Assembly (NCBI RefSeq): GCF_963930865.1
Contig: NZ_CAWVOH010000001.1
Span: 744,001 to 808,000 of the forward strand
DNA from: Eupransor demetentiae
Lineage (GTDB): Bacteria; Bacillota; Bacilli; Lactobacillales; Lactobacillaceae
Length of the DNA stretch: 64,000 nt
Direction: 5' to 3'
Shown one piece after another: positions 43,537 to 51,586 of this stretch. Numbering within the stretch: the first letter of the stretch is position 1; each line of letters starts with the position of its first letter. A program made the translations under genes and the position numbers. The notes under the pieces are model-generated. The model was given only the letters and a program-made list of their open reading frames with translations, was not told where the DNA came from and made no database searches.

Positions 43537-44603
43537 TATTCATCCTCTCGAAATTCTGCAGGCAAGGGACGTCCGAGGTGGCGGTATGCTGCCGGCGTAA
43601 CCACGCGGCCACGCGGCGTCCTTTGTAGAAAGCCAATTTGAAGCAAGTAAGGTTCGACCATCGACTCAATCGTGTCAGCCTCTTCGCCGATGTTGGCCGC
43701 CAAGGTGTTCAAGCCGACCGGTCCACCATGGTAAAAATCAATCATGGCGTTTAGCAGTTTATGGTCAGTTTCGTCCAAGCCCATTTGGTCAACGCGGAGC
43801 TTATTCAAGGCTGTTTGAACAATTTCTGGCTCAATGGTTTGCTGCTGAGCCACCTGAGCAAAATCACGCACCCGCTTCAACAAGCGGTTGGCAATTCGCG
43901 GTGTCCCTCGAGAACGAGAAGCGATGGCATAGGCTCCCTCCGGTGTGATGGGCGCACCAAATATATCTGCTGTGCGCTGCACAATTTCTTGAAGCTCTTC
44001 TGCCTTGTAATACTGTAAAGCATTGATAATCCCAAAACGATCGCGTAAGGGCTTGGATAGCATACCGGGACGGGTCGTCGCCCCAACTAGAGTAAAGGGT
44101 GGCAGCGGAAAATGAACCGCGCGGGCCGTAGGTCCCTGGCCAACCATGATATCGACAAAATAGTCTTCCATGGCCGAGTAGAGCATTTCTTCAATGTTGG
44201 TTGGCATGCGGTGGATTTCATCAATAAAGAGGACATCCCCTGGCTCCAAGCCGTTGAGTAAAGCCACCAAATCGCCAGATTTTTCAATAGCGGGACCCGA
44301 AGTGGTCTTCAAATGCACGCCCATTTCGTTGGCAATAATCATGGCCAGCGTCGTTTTTCCTAAGCCGGGTGGTCCGAACAAAAGGACGTGATCCAGTGCT
44401 TCTTCACGCTGTTTAGCGGCCGCAATGTAAACGGCGAGCTCCTCTTTTAAAGCCGTTTGTCCGATATATTCGGAAAGCTTTTGTGGCCGTAAGGAGTATT
44501 CATTTTCCTGCTCCGCCTGGTTAGCCGCAGCATCGTGAAGCAAATCGTCGGTTTCGTTTTGCCCCTCATACCAGGAGTTAAATTGTAAATCTTGATCTGT
44601 CAT
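43536..44603 (-). CDS. ruvB: Holliday junction branch migration ATPase RuvB
   Basis: AAA+ motor of the RuvAB complex. The 355 residues have Walker A FGPPGLGKTTLAM near residue 76, Walker B FIDEIHRM, sensor 1 VGATTRPG and the C-terminal winged helix with RTPRGRVVTPAAYRHLG. ruvA, usually just before ruvB, is not present here; a terminator and the phosphodiesterase gene precede it instead. Confidence 0.97.
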   Translation of the reverse strand: MTDQDLQFNSWYEGQNETDDLLHDAAANQAEQENEYSLRPQKLSEYIGQTALKEELAVYIAAAKQREEALDHVLLFGPPGLGKTTLAMIIANEMGVHLKTTSGPAIEKSGDLVALLNGLEPGDVLFIDEIHRMPTNIEEMLYSAMEDYFVDIMVGQGPTARAVHFPLPPFTLVGATTRPGMLSKPLRDRFGIINALQYYKAEELQEIVQRTADIFGAPITPEGAYAIASRSRGTPRIANRLLKRVRDFAQVAQQQTIEPEIVQTALNKLRVDQMGLDETDHKLLNAMIDFYHGGPVGLNTLAANIGEEADTIESMVEPYLLQIGFLQRTPRGRVVTPAAYRHLGRPLPAEFREDE

Positions 44604-44635
44604 ACTTTTCCATTATAGCAACTTTTTCAGCTCAA

Positions 44636-44670
44636 AATAAAAACTAACCCTAAGCGGTTAGTTTTTATTT
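44636..44670 (-). terminator. Terminator between the phosphodiesterase gene and ruvB
   Basis: AAAAACTAACC and GGTTAGTTTTT pair around a 6-nt loop, with A/T runs on both sides. It ends the murI-rdgB-phosphodiesterase unit. Confidence 0.88.
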
Positions 44671-45222
44671 TTATGATAATTGATCCCGCTTGATTTCAAA
44701 CTGTAATTCAGGAATCACTTCGTTCTTTCGGTTATAAAATTCAACGGTCAAAATTTGATCATCAATTGAGAGGACAGCATAGGTGCCCCCTAGGCGGTCG
44801 GCCAAAGGGCCCAATGGCAAACTAATGGAGCCGGGATTAATAAAGAGCTTGTGGTCAAACAATTCTGTTCCAACCTTGTGCGTGTGACCGAAAAGGACGA
44901 GCTGGGCGCCGACTTCATTAGCCATGGCATCCATTTCCTTTAAGTTGGCCCATTCACCCGGCACCGTCGCATCATAGAGATGACCGTGCGTTTGGAAAAT
45001 CCGTAAGCCGTCAATTTCCGTTGAACGAGCGGGCACAAAATTATCATCCGTGTCCTTATTGCCGATAACCGTGGAAACCCCGTCAAAAACAGGATCATCA
45101 GCAGCTAGTTCAGAATCACCATTGTAAAAAGTGGCTTCTACCTTACCATCCCAATGGTGGCGGATTTCTTCCAAAATCGCCCGATCACCATGAATATCTG
45201 AAACAATCAAAACCTTTGTCAT
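44671..45222 (-). CDS. YfcE/YsnB-type metallophosphodiesterase
   Basis: Calcineurin-like phosphoesterase of 183 residues with all metal motifs: VSDIHGDR, FYNGDSE, VIGNKD, FQTHGH and LFGHTH. Members hydrolyse phosphodiesters; the physiological substrate is unclear. It lies 1 nt after rdgB, as in many Firmicutes (racE-rdgB-ysnB). Confidence 0.92.
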   Translation of the reverse strand: MTKVLIVSDIHGDRAILEEIRHHWDGKVEATFYNGDSELAADDPVFDGVSTVIGNKDTDDNFVPARSTEIDGLRIFQTHGHLYDATVPGEWANLKEMDAMANEVGAQLVLFGHTHKVGTELFDHKLFINPGSISLPLGPLADRLGGTYAVLSIDDQILTVEFYNRKNEVIPELQFEIKRDQLS

Positions 45223-45223
45223 T

Positions 45224-45826
45224 TTAATCCTCCTTCAACCAAGCCGGCATAGCCTTGACTAGCGCCTGCAGCGCTCGACTGCGATGCGAAATCGCATTCT
45301 TCTGGTCAGCACTATACTGAGCCAAAGTTTCTGAACTGCCTTCCGCTTGGAAAATTGAATCATAGCCAAAGCCATTCGATCCCCGTTCCGCTGAAGCAAT
45401 CGTTCCCTTTAGTTCGCCCTTGCTTACCAAAGGTTGTCGTCCTGGCCCAACTAAGGTCATGACCGTCACGAAGGCCGCATCACGCTGGCTCTGTCCAGCA
45501 AGCTTTGCTAAAACCTTAGCCCGGTTGGCCGCATCATCATGGTCACCAGCATAGCGGGCTGAATATACCCCAGGTTCCCCATTTAAAGCAGCAACGGACA
45601 AACCCGAATCATCGGCCAAAACAAAATCATCAGGATAGCACTTTTGAATTGTCTCGGCCTTCTTTAGGGCATTTTCCTCAAAAGTTTGGCCATCTTCCAC
45701 AATTTCAATTTCCTGATGCAAGTCCTTTAACGAAAGAAATTGCCAACCAGGCAAAATTGTCCCCAAAATTTTTTCAATTTCGCTTACTTTACCAGCATTC
45801 TTGCTGGCAATAATTAAACGTGTCAT
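45224..45826 (-). CDS. rdgB: XTP/dITP pyrophosphatase (RdgB/HAM1 family)
   Basis: Removes deaminated purine nucleoside triphosphates. The 200 residues have IIASKNAGKVSEIEKIL, FVLADDSGLSVAAL, PGVYSARYAG, GSNGFGYDSIF and the ending QKNAISHRSRAL. It overlaps murI by 4 nt. Confidence 0.96.
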   Translation of the reverse strand: MTRLIIASKNAGKVSEIEKILGTILPGWQFLSLKDLHQEIEIVEDGQTFEENALKKAETIQKCYPDDFVLADDSGLSVAALNGEPGVYSARYAGDHDDAANRAKVLAKLAGQSQRDAAFVTVMTLVGPGRQPLVSKGELKGTIASAERGSNGFGYDSIFQAEGSSETLAQYSADQKNAISHRSRALQALVKAMPAWLKED

Positions 45827-46659
45827 TTGGCCTCCTCAAGGTAACCCTTGCCATGATCTTCTTTAATAACGAGGTGACGAATATCCAGCTGCTTGTCACT
45901 AGCCATCCAATCCGAAGCAATCACTCGGAAAGTATCGGGCGACCCCGTGGTGTAGTAAATATTCTCGCCAAGTTTTTTGGTGGGCTGAGCTAGATGCTGC
46001 TCCTTTAAAATCGCTTGAATATCACGGGCCGTCTGCCAGCCTGGATCAACCAAGGTCACGTTCGCTCCCATTGATTTTTGGATTAAAGGCGCCAAGAGTG
46101 GAAAATGGGTACATCCGAGAACCAAGGTATCGACATCGTCCTTAGCCAAGTTAGCCAGGTGGCGGTCAATTTCAAACTGCAAGGCCTCGTCATTGTAGCG
46201 GGCCCCTTCAACGTATTGTACGAAGTCGGGTTGTGCTTCTGCAAAAATTTCTAAATCAGGATCCCCCGCTTTCAAATCACCTTGATAAGAACCCGAGCTA
46301 ATGGTTCCTTCCGTTGCAATCACGCCAACTCGCTTGTTTTTCGTCGCCGCAATCGCTGCCCGAGCACCCGCATCAATTACACCCACGATTGGAATATCAA
46401 GTTCGGCTTGCAGGGCCGGTAAGGCGCAGGCCGTCGCCGTATTACAGGCAATCGCCAGCAGTTTAATTTGATAGTGGTCAACCAAGAAATGGGCGATTTC
46501 CAAGCTGAACTCGACGACTTCTTCGCTCGAACGTGGTCCATAGGGCATTCGAGCTGTATCACCAACGTAAATATAACGCTCATTAGGTAAGAGCTTTTGT
46601 GTGGCTTTTAAGACGGTCAGGCCACCCACGCCTGAATCCATCATGCCAATTGGTCGCAT
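45823..46659 (-). CDS. murI: Glutamate racemase
   Basis: Makes D-glutamate for peptidoglycan. About 278 residues: RPIGMMDSGVGGLTVLKA, YVGDTARMPYGPRS, the first catalytic Cys in AIACNTATACAL and the second in VLGCTHFPLLAPLI. Four in-frame starts exist; the ATG at 46659 puts the conserved MRPIG at the N-terminus, and the ATG four codons upstream is nearly as good. It is divergent from the DUF2507 gene, as racE and yslB are neighbours elsewhere. Confidence 0.95.
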   Translation of the reverse strand: MRPIGMMDSGVGGLTVLKATQKLLPNERYIYVGDTARMPYGPRSSEEVVEFSLEIAHFLVDHYQIKLLAIACNTATACALPALQAELDIPIVGVIDAGARAAIAATKNKRVGVIATEGTISSGSYQGDLKAGDPDLEIFAEAQPDFVQYVEGARYNDEALQFEIDRHLANLAKDDVDTLVLGCTHFPLLAPLIQKSMGANVTLVDPGWQTARDIQAILKEQHLAQPTKKLGENIYYTTGSPDTFRVIASDWMASDKQLDIRHLVIKEDHGKGYLEEAK

Positions 46660-46734
46660 ATTTTTTTCCATAAATTTATTATGAACGCTCCGATTTAGAA
46701 TGCAAGCCTTTGAATTTCGGGCTAAGTTTTTTGC

Positions 46735-46740
46735 TATAAT
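46735..46740 (+). promoter_or_regulatory. -10 element of the DUF2507 gene promoter
   Basis: TATAAT at 46735-46740, 23 nt upstream of the ATG, with TTGAAT 19 nt further up as a poor -35. Confidence 0.5.
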
Positions 46741-46763
46741 AAACACTTGAAAGGATTTCAACC

Positions 46764-47501
46764 ATGAACAACAACAGCTACCGCGACATGCTCAATAGTC
46801 CTGAAGAAGTGAACAGCTTCGCCCTGCACCTTTTGCGTGATCAGTTACTGCCCAACCTACTTCAACAAGATTATAGCAACATCGCCTACTGGGCTGGTAA
46901 GGAACTTGCCCGTCAATTCCCCCTCGATACGATTGAAGACATCACACTTTTCTTCCGCACCGCTGGTTTCGGTGACCTTGCCCTTTCATCTCAAAATAAA
47001 GACCAGCAAACCTGGCGTTTGCGCGGTAGCATCACTCGCGAGCGAATTGATCAAAATCCGCGCGCTGATTTCGGCCTTGAAACTGGTTTTTTGGCGCAAC
47101 AACTCGAAAGTCAAACCGGAGCAGTAGCCGAAGGATCTTACCGAATTGTTGGTAAGCATCGCGGTGTTGTGATTCCAATTTTGACTGATTTAACGCAAAA
47201 CATTAAGCAGCAGTCCCCTTCTCAAGAAGTTGCCATGCGCAACACTTTCCTAGAAGATGCTACGCGTTTGACCGAAAGTGACCAGCTAGACGATACGGAT
47301 TTCGATGAAGAAGTTCGATACGAGCGCCAAGCAGTGCCAAATCCTGATAGAACACAAGTTGAAGTCGAGGCCGCTACTGCTGAAGAAGTGGTACCGGAAA
47401 GTACTAGTGCTAGTCAGACCTTTAATTACGATCAATCAGTTACGGACTCCCTACTTGCTTTTCACTTTAATCGGCAATCAGAAAATCATTCAGAATCATA
47501 A
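46764..47501 (+). CDS. DUF2507 (YslB-like) protein with acidic C-terminal extension
   Basis: The first 150 or so residues match DUF2507/YslB: SFALHLLRDQLLPNLL, IAYWAGKELARQFPL, FRTAGFGDLAL and GFLAQQLESQTG with GRHRG-like KHRGVVIP. YslB itself is about 150 residues, while this protein has 245. The extra 95 residues are rich in Glu, Asp, Thr, Ser and Val and look disordered. Function is unknown. The SD AAAGGATTT precedes the ATG. Confidence 0.88.
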   Translation: MNNNSYRDMLNSPEEVNSFALHLLRDQLLPNLLQQDYSNIAYWAGKELARQFPLDTIEDITLFFRTAGFGDLALSSQNKDQQTWRLRGSITRERIDQNPRADFGLETGFLAQQLESQTGAVAEGSYRIVGKHRGVVIPILTDLTQNIKQQSPSQEVAMRNTFLEDATRLTESDQLDDTDFDEEVRYERQAVPNPDRTQVEVEAATAEEVVPESTSASQTFNYDQSVTDSLLAFHFNRQSENHSES

Positions 47502-47529
47502 AAAAGCACCCATACGGGTGCTTTTTTTA
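47500..47529. terminator. Bidirectional terminator
   Basis: AAAAAGCACCC and GGGTGCTTTTTTT flank ATAC between converging genes. Confidence 0.92.
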
Positions 47530-48894
47530 TTAGCTGTGATTAGCTTTATTTTGACGGCGCTCGGCGCGCATTGTTTGACGCTGTTCAATTCGTCGTTCCA
47601 TTTGGCGCTTACGCTTAATGGTGTTCTTAATTCGGCGCTTATAGCCCGGCTTAACCACTTTCTTCTTCTTTTTGACCATTCCAACCAATTCAGGCTCAAG
47701 CTTATTGGTCGTGGCCACACGCTGATGACGAGCATGACGATCTTTGACGTCTTGAATTTCACCGTTGCGAATCTGCTTGTTCTTGAAGTGAACCCCCATG
47801 TTTTCAACACGAGCAACCGCATCCTCTTCTTCAGGACGGTATAGCGTAATCGCCGTTCCGGACATGCCGTTTCGACCAGTCCGGCCCACACGATGCACAA
47901 AGAATTCTAGTTCGTTAGGAATTCCGTCATTAATAACGTGGGAAACACCTGGAATATCAATTCCACGAGCAGCCAAATCCGTCGCCACAACGTATTGATA
48001 ATCGAGGTTCTGAATACTTTTCATCACGCGACGGCGTTCACGTGGCGCAATATCCCCGTGAATTTCAGCCACCTTGTAACCTTCTTGGCGCAAAGTACGG
48101 GCTAATTCCTTGGCCCGTTCCTTGGTGTTAGCAAAAATCAAAGCCAGGTAAGGTTGCAAGATACCGAGTAACTGTTCAATTACCTGATCCTTGTCCTTTG
48201 ACTTGGTCGAAATGAGCCAATTATCAATCGTATCCGCAATAACGGTTTCGCTTGGAATTTCTTCAAAACGTGGTTCATCCAAATACTTCTTCAAGAAAGG
48301 CTTAAGCTTAGCCGGCATTGTTGCTGAGAAAACCAAGGTCTGCAAGTCATCTGGCATGGCGCCTGCAATATAGTCAACTTCTTGCAAGAAGCCCATGTCT
48401 AGCGTCATATCAGCTTCGTCAACGACCATCGTTTTGACAGTATTAACCTTCAATACACCAGTTTCCACCAAGTCCTTAATACGGCCCGGTGTTCCGATAA
48501 CAATTTGAGCCTGGTGCTTTTCAAGCTGGCGAACCTGCCGTTGCTTGTCGGTTCCACCAACGTATTCGGCAATCGTGACCTTCTCGTTGCCCATTGCATC
48601 AGAAAATTGGCGGGCAGCTTTGGTAATCTGCGCAGCCAATTCACGTGATGGCGTAGTGATGACGACCTGCGTTTCATGATCATCAACAGCCAATTGATTG
48701 AAAATCGGCACCAAAAAAGTGTGCGTTTTCCCAGAGCCAGTCTGTGACTGCCCGACCACGTCTTTGCCCTTTAAAATATCAGGAATCAAGCGCCCCTGAA
48801 CTTTAGTTGGCTTAGTAAAACCAATCTTGGTCAAAGCCTCAATTACAGCCGGCTTTAAATTAAATTGTCGAAAGTGATTCGTCACTTCAGGCAT
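47530..48894 (-). CDS. cshB: DEAD-box RNA helicase, CshB type
   Basis: ATP-dependent RNA helicase. The 454 residues have the Q motif region, Walker A GQSQTGSGKTHTFL near residue 50, TPSRELA, GTPGRI, VVDEADMTLDMGF, SATMP and HRVGRTGRNG. The C-terminal 80 residues are very basic (KKKKKVVKPGYKRR, RRIEQRQTMRAERR), suited to RNA binding. It overlaps nrnA by 8 nt. The CshB label is by overall likeness and is less sure than the family. Confidence 0.92.
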   Translation of the reverse strand: MPEVTNHFRQFNLKPAVIEALTKIGFTKPTKVQGRLIPDILKGKDVVGQSQTGSGKTHTFLVPIFNQLAVDDHETQVVITTPSRELAAQITKAARQFSDAMGNEKVTIAEYVGGTDKQRQVRQLEKHQAQIVIGTPGRIKDLVETGVLKVNTVKTMVVDEADMTLDMGFLQEVDYIAGAMPDDLQTLVFSATMPAKLKPFLKKYLDEPRFEEIPSETVIADTIDNWLISTKSKDKDQVIEQLLGILQPYLALIFANTKERAKELARTLRQEGYKVAEIHGDIAPRERRRVMKSIQNLDYQYVVATDLAARGIDIPGVSHVINDGIPNELEFFVHRVGRTGRNGMSGTAITLYRPEEEDAVARVENMGVHFKNKQIRNGEIQDVKDRHARHQRVATTNKLEPELVGMVKKKKKVVKPGYKRRIKNTIKRKRQMERRIEQRQTMRAERRQNKANHS

Positions 48895-49882
48895 CGTTAT
48901 CTTCCTTTACTTTTTGACTAGCTTCTTCTTTTTCAAGCGCTTGGTCAACTGTCTTAATAATCTGATCAATTTCAGCTTGGTCCTGGGCCCAAGCACCAGA
49001 GGCCATTGGATGACCGCCACCGCCAAAGCGCTGGGCAATTTGGTTAATTGAAACTGAACGAGAGCGCATCCGCACGCGGTAGTTCCCCTCATCTTGCTCT
49101 TCAAAGATTGCCCAAGCCTTCACTCGGTCAACTCGCGCCGGCAAAGGCACGATAAATGAAGTGCCAGCATCGCCCAAATCGAACTGATGAATCAACGTTC
49201 GCGTCAAAACAACGTAGGCAAAACCCGAAGGCATAATATTCAAATGCTGCAAAACGTAGCCCGAGAACTTGGCCGCATTTTCAGAGATGGTCGTTGTGTG
49301 GTGGTAAATGGCTTGATAGTCAAAGTCATACTTAAAGAGCTCCGACACAACGCGGAATAAATTGGCATCCAAGCCATAAAGGAAGCGGCCAGTATCACCG
49401 ATGATTCCAATATAGAGGTAACGAGCCGCCTTGGCGTTCATCACCACCCCTTGCTCCTTGAGGGCTTCATACCACTCGTAAATCATCACGGCTGTGGCAG
49501 GCTTTTCATCCTGAACCCACTGCCAATCGCCGTAAGGTTCAACGTTAGGATGATGATCAATCTTAACGATTTCTAAGCCATTGCGCCAGCGCTGGTCATC
49601 GATTCGAGGGTCATTAGCCGTATCACAGACAATGACTAAGGCCTTTTTATAGGCAGAATCGGGCACATCATCCATGAAATCGCCATCTTCACCAATCCAG
49701 GCTAAACCAGGAATAGCTTTTCCAACCGCGTAAATCTTTTTCTCCGGGAAAGTAGCCCGCAGGATTTCCCGCAAGCCTAATTGAGAGCCATAGGCGTCAG
49801 GATCAGGCCGTTGGTGACGGTGAATAATAATCGTATCGTAACGTTTAATTTGTTCTAATATATCTTCTTGAATAGTTGTCAT
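48887..49882 (-). CDS. nrnA: DHH/DHHA1 phosphoesterase, NrnA-like
   Basis: Probable nanoRNase and pAp phosphatase. The 331 residues contain IIIHRHQRPDPDAYGSQLG, VCDTAND, VKIDHHPN (the DHH motif) and GGGGHPMASGAW at the end of the DHHA1 domain. The ATG at 49882 is chosen; a GTG five codons earlier has no better site. It is the first gene of a pair with the helicase gene. Confidence 0.92.
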   Translation of the reverse strand: MTTIQEDILEQIKRYDTIIIHRHQRPDPDAYGSQLGLREILRATFPEKKIYAVGKAIPGLAWIGEDGDFMDDVPDSAYKKALVIVCDTANDPRIDDQRWRNGLEIVKIDHHPNVEPYGDWQWVQDEKPATAVMIYEWYEALKEQGVVMNAKAARYLYIGIIGDTGRFLYGLDANLFRVVSELFKYDFDYQAIYHHTTTISENAAKFSGYVLQHLNIMPSGFAYVVLTRTLIHQFDLGDAGTSFIVPLPARVDRVKAWAIFEEQDEGNYRVRMRSRSVSINQIAQRFGGGGHPMASGAWAQDQAEIDQIIKTVDQALEKEEASQKVKEDNDA

Positions 49883-49956
49883 AACTTTATCTTTCACTTT
49901 AAATTCTTAACTGTCCCCTACGAGTCCATTATACACCCGCGACGAGTTATCAAACA

Positions 49957-51054
49957 CTAGTTGGGTAAATCAAACAAGGACACAGGATCAAAACTTTTAC
50001 TTTCAATATTACTAAAAGAAATTCCGAGCAAGCGTATTGAAAAAGGTTCGTCCACATTTTCTTCAAAAATGTTTTCAGCCGCTTGCACCATCGCACCAAC
50101 TTCCAAGGGCCAAACAGCCGATTGGGTGATGGAACGGGTAATCGTCTGATAATTATCTAGACGAATCTTAACATTCAGAGTACGAGCAGCAAAATTCTTA
50201 CTTTGCATCTTGGCGCTAACCTGTTCGGCTAAACGACGAAAATGCGTATTCACAGCGGTCATATCATGCAAAGGCTGGTCAAAAGTCGCTTCTTTTCCAA
50301 CCGATTGACGCTGGCGCTGCCAGGCGACTTGGCCAAAGTGCACGCCGCGTGCTTGCCAGTAGAGGACATCCCCTAACTTGCCAAAGAGTGCCCGCAGTTC
50401 ATCCAGCGTTAGAGCACGCAACTGCCGCCCCGTCTCTACACCCAGTTTAGCAAACTTTTCCTGGCCCCGTCGACCCACTCCACGAAATGAAGCAATCGGC
50501 AAAGCGTCCATGAAAGCCTGCGCTTGCTGTGGGTCAATGACCGTCACACCATTGGGCTTGTTATAGCCCGACCCCAGCTTGGCTAATAACTTATTGTACG
50601 AAACCCCGACGGAACTGGTTAATTTTGTTTCTTTTAAAATTCGGTGTCGAATTTCAGCGGCAACTGCCGCGCCACTGTGGGGATTATCCGTAATATCCAG
50701 GTAGGCCTCATCCAGTGCGACTGGTTCAATTTTGGGCGTAAACTCATGAAAAATAGTGTGAATTTGGTTCGAAATGCGGCGGTATTTATCGAAATCTGGT
50801 CGGACAAAAACTGCATCCGGTGCCAAACGCTTCGCTTCCATGGCCGACATGGCCGAATGAATGCCAAACTGTCGGGCCTGATAATTAGCCGTCGCCACGA
50901 CCCCATGGCCATGCGATTCGAGCGGGTCACGAGCAATAACCACTGCTTTACCCTTCAAATTTGGATTGTCCCGCATTTCAATTTGGGCATAGAAGGCATC
51001 AAGATCGACATGCAAGATCTTTCGGTCATCAACTGCCTTTAAAAATTCTGCCAT
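49957..51054 (-). CDS. dinB: DNA polymerase IV
   Basis: Y-family translesion polymerase. The 365 residues contain ILHVDLDAFYAQIEMRDNP, ATANYQARQFGI, PVALDEAYLDIT (catalytic Asp-Glu) and SVGVSYNKLLAKLGSGYNKP, then the helix-hairpin-helix and little-finger domains. The C-terminus lacks the usual QL-L/F clamp motif but ends VSLFDLPN, which could serve. ATG at 51054 has TTGGAG eight bases upstream. It follows rplS and a terminator. Confidence 0.95.
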   Translation of the reverse strand: MAEFLKAVDDRKILHVDLDAFYAQIEMRDNPNLKGKAVVIARDPLESHGHGVVATANYQARQFGIHSAMSAMEAKRLAPDAVFVRPDFDKYRRISNQIHTIFHEFTPKIEPVALDEAYLDITDNPHSGAAVAAEIRHRILKETKLTSSVGVSYNKLLAKLGSGYNKPNGVTVIDPQQAQAFMDALPIASFRGVGRRGQEKFAKLGVETGRQLRALTLDELRALFGKLGDVLYWQARGVHFGQVAWQRQRQSVGKEATFDQPLHDMTAVNTHFRRLAEQVSAKMQSKNFAARTLNVKIRLDNYQTITRSITQSAVWPLEVGAMVQAAENIFEENVDEPFSIRLLGISFSNIESKSFDPVSLFDLPN

Positions 51055-51067
51055 CACCATTCTCCAA

Positions 51068-51103
51068 AAATAAAAAAACCCTCCCTGAAAAGGAGGATTT
51101 TTA
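51068..51103 (-). terminator. Terminator of rplS
   Basis: On the minus strand ATCCTCC and GGAGGGT flank TTTTCAG, followed by TTTTTTT. It separates rplS from dinB. Confidence 0.9.
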
Positions 51104-51106
51104 GTA

Positions 51107-51466
51107 TCAGATGTCTTGACGACGTTCCTTGATACGAGCAGCCTTACCTTGCAATGAGCGAAGGTAGTAAAGCTTTGCACGACGAACGCGTCCCAAACGA
51201 GTAACTTCAATCTTAGCAACTCGTGGTGAGTGCAATGGGAAAGTACGTTCCACACCAACACCAGAAGAAACCTTACGAACAGTGTAAGTAGTCTGGATAC
51301 CAGTACCCTTACGCTTGATCACAACTCCTTCAAACAACTGAACACGTTCACGTTCACCTTCGACGATCATGGCGTGAACTCGAACAGAGTCCCCTGCACG
51401 AAAGTCAGGAACATCAGAACGGATCTGAGTTGAAGTAACTTTTTCTAAAATACTATTTTGACGCAT
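51107..51466 (-). CDS. rplS: Ribosomal protein bL19
   Basis: Large-subunit protein of 119 residues: VPDFRAGDSVRVHAMIVEG, ERVQLFEGVVIKRKG, TYTVRKVSSGVGVERTFPLH and RVRRAKLYYLRSLQGKAARI. The trmD and rimM genes often next to it are absent. It has its own promoter and a leader of about 85 nt. Confidence 0.97.
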   Translation of the reverse strand: MRQNSILEKVTSTQIRSDVPDFRAGDSVRVHAMIVEGERERVQLFEGVVIKRKGTGIQTTYTVRKVSSGVGVERTFPLHSPRVAKIEVTRLGRVRRAKLYYLRSLQGKAARIKERRQDI

Positions 51467-51586
51467 GTCATTCTCCTAATCGACAATCGTACACTTGCCC
51501 GCAGACTTAATCGCACAGAGGATTATCGTTAATTAATGGCTGTATCAGCCGGTTACTATGATAACAAATTCAGCTCTTGCTGTCCA
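51467..51586 (-). promoter_or_regulatory. rplS promoter and possible L19 leader
   Basis: On the minus strand TGGACA (51586-51581), a 17-nt spacer and TATCAT (51563-51558) begin right after the phosphoglucomutase stop codon. The leader includes GATAATC near 51530 and GATTGTC near 51485, which can pair around the middle, as in ribosomal protein leaders. The promoter is clear; the leader function is inferred. Confidence 0.6.

Noticed and set aside
49957..51261. dinB extended upstream to 51261
   Set aside because: The extension runs through the rplS terminator and into rplS. The ATG at 51054 has a proper ribosome site and gives the normal N-terminus.
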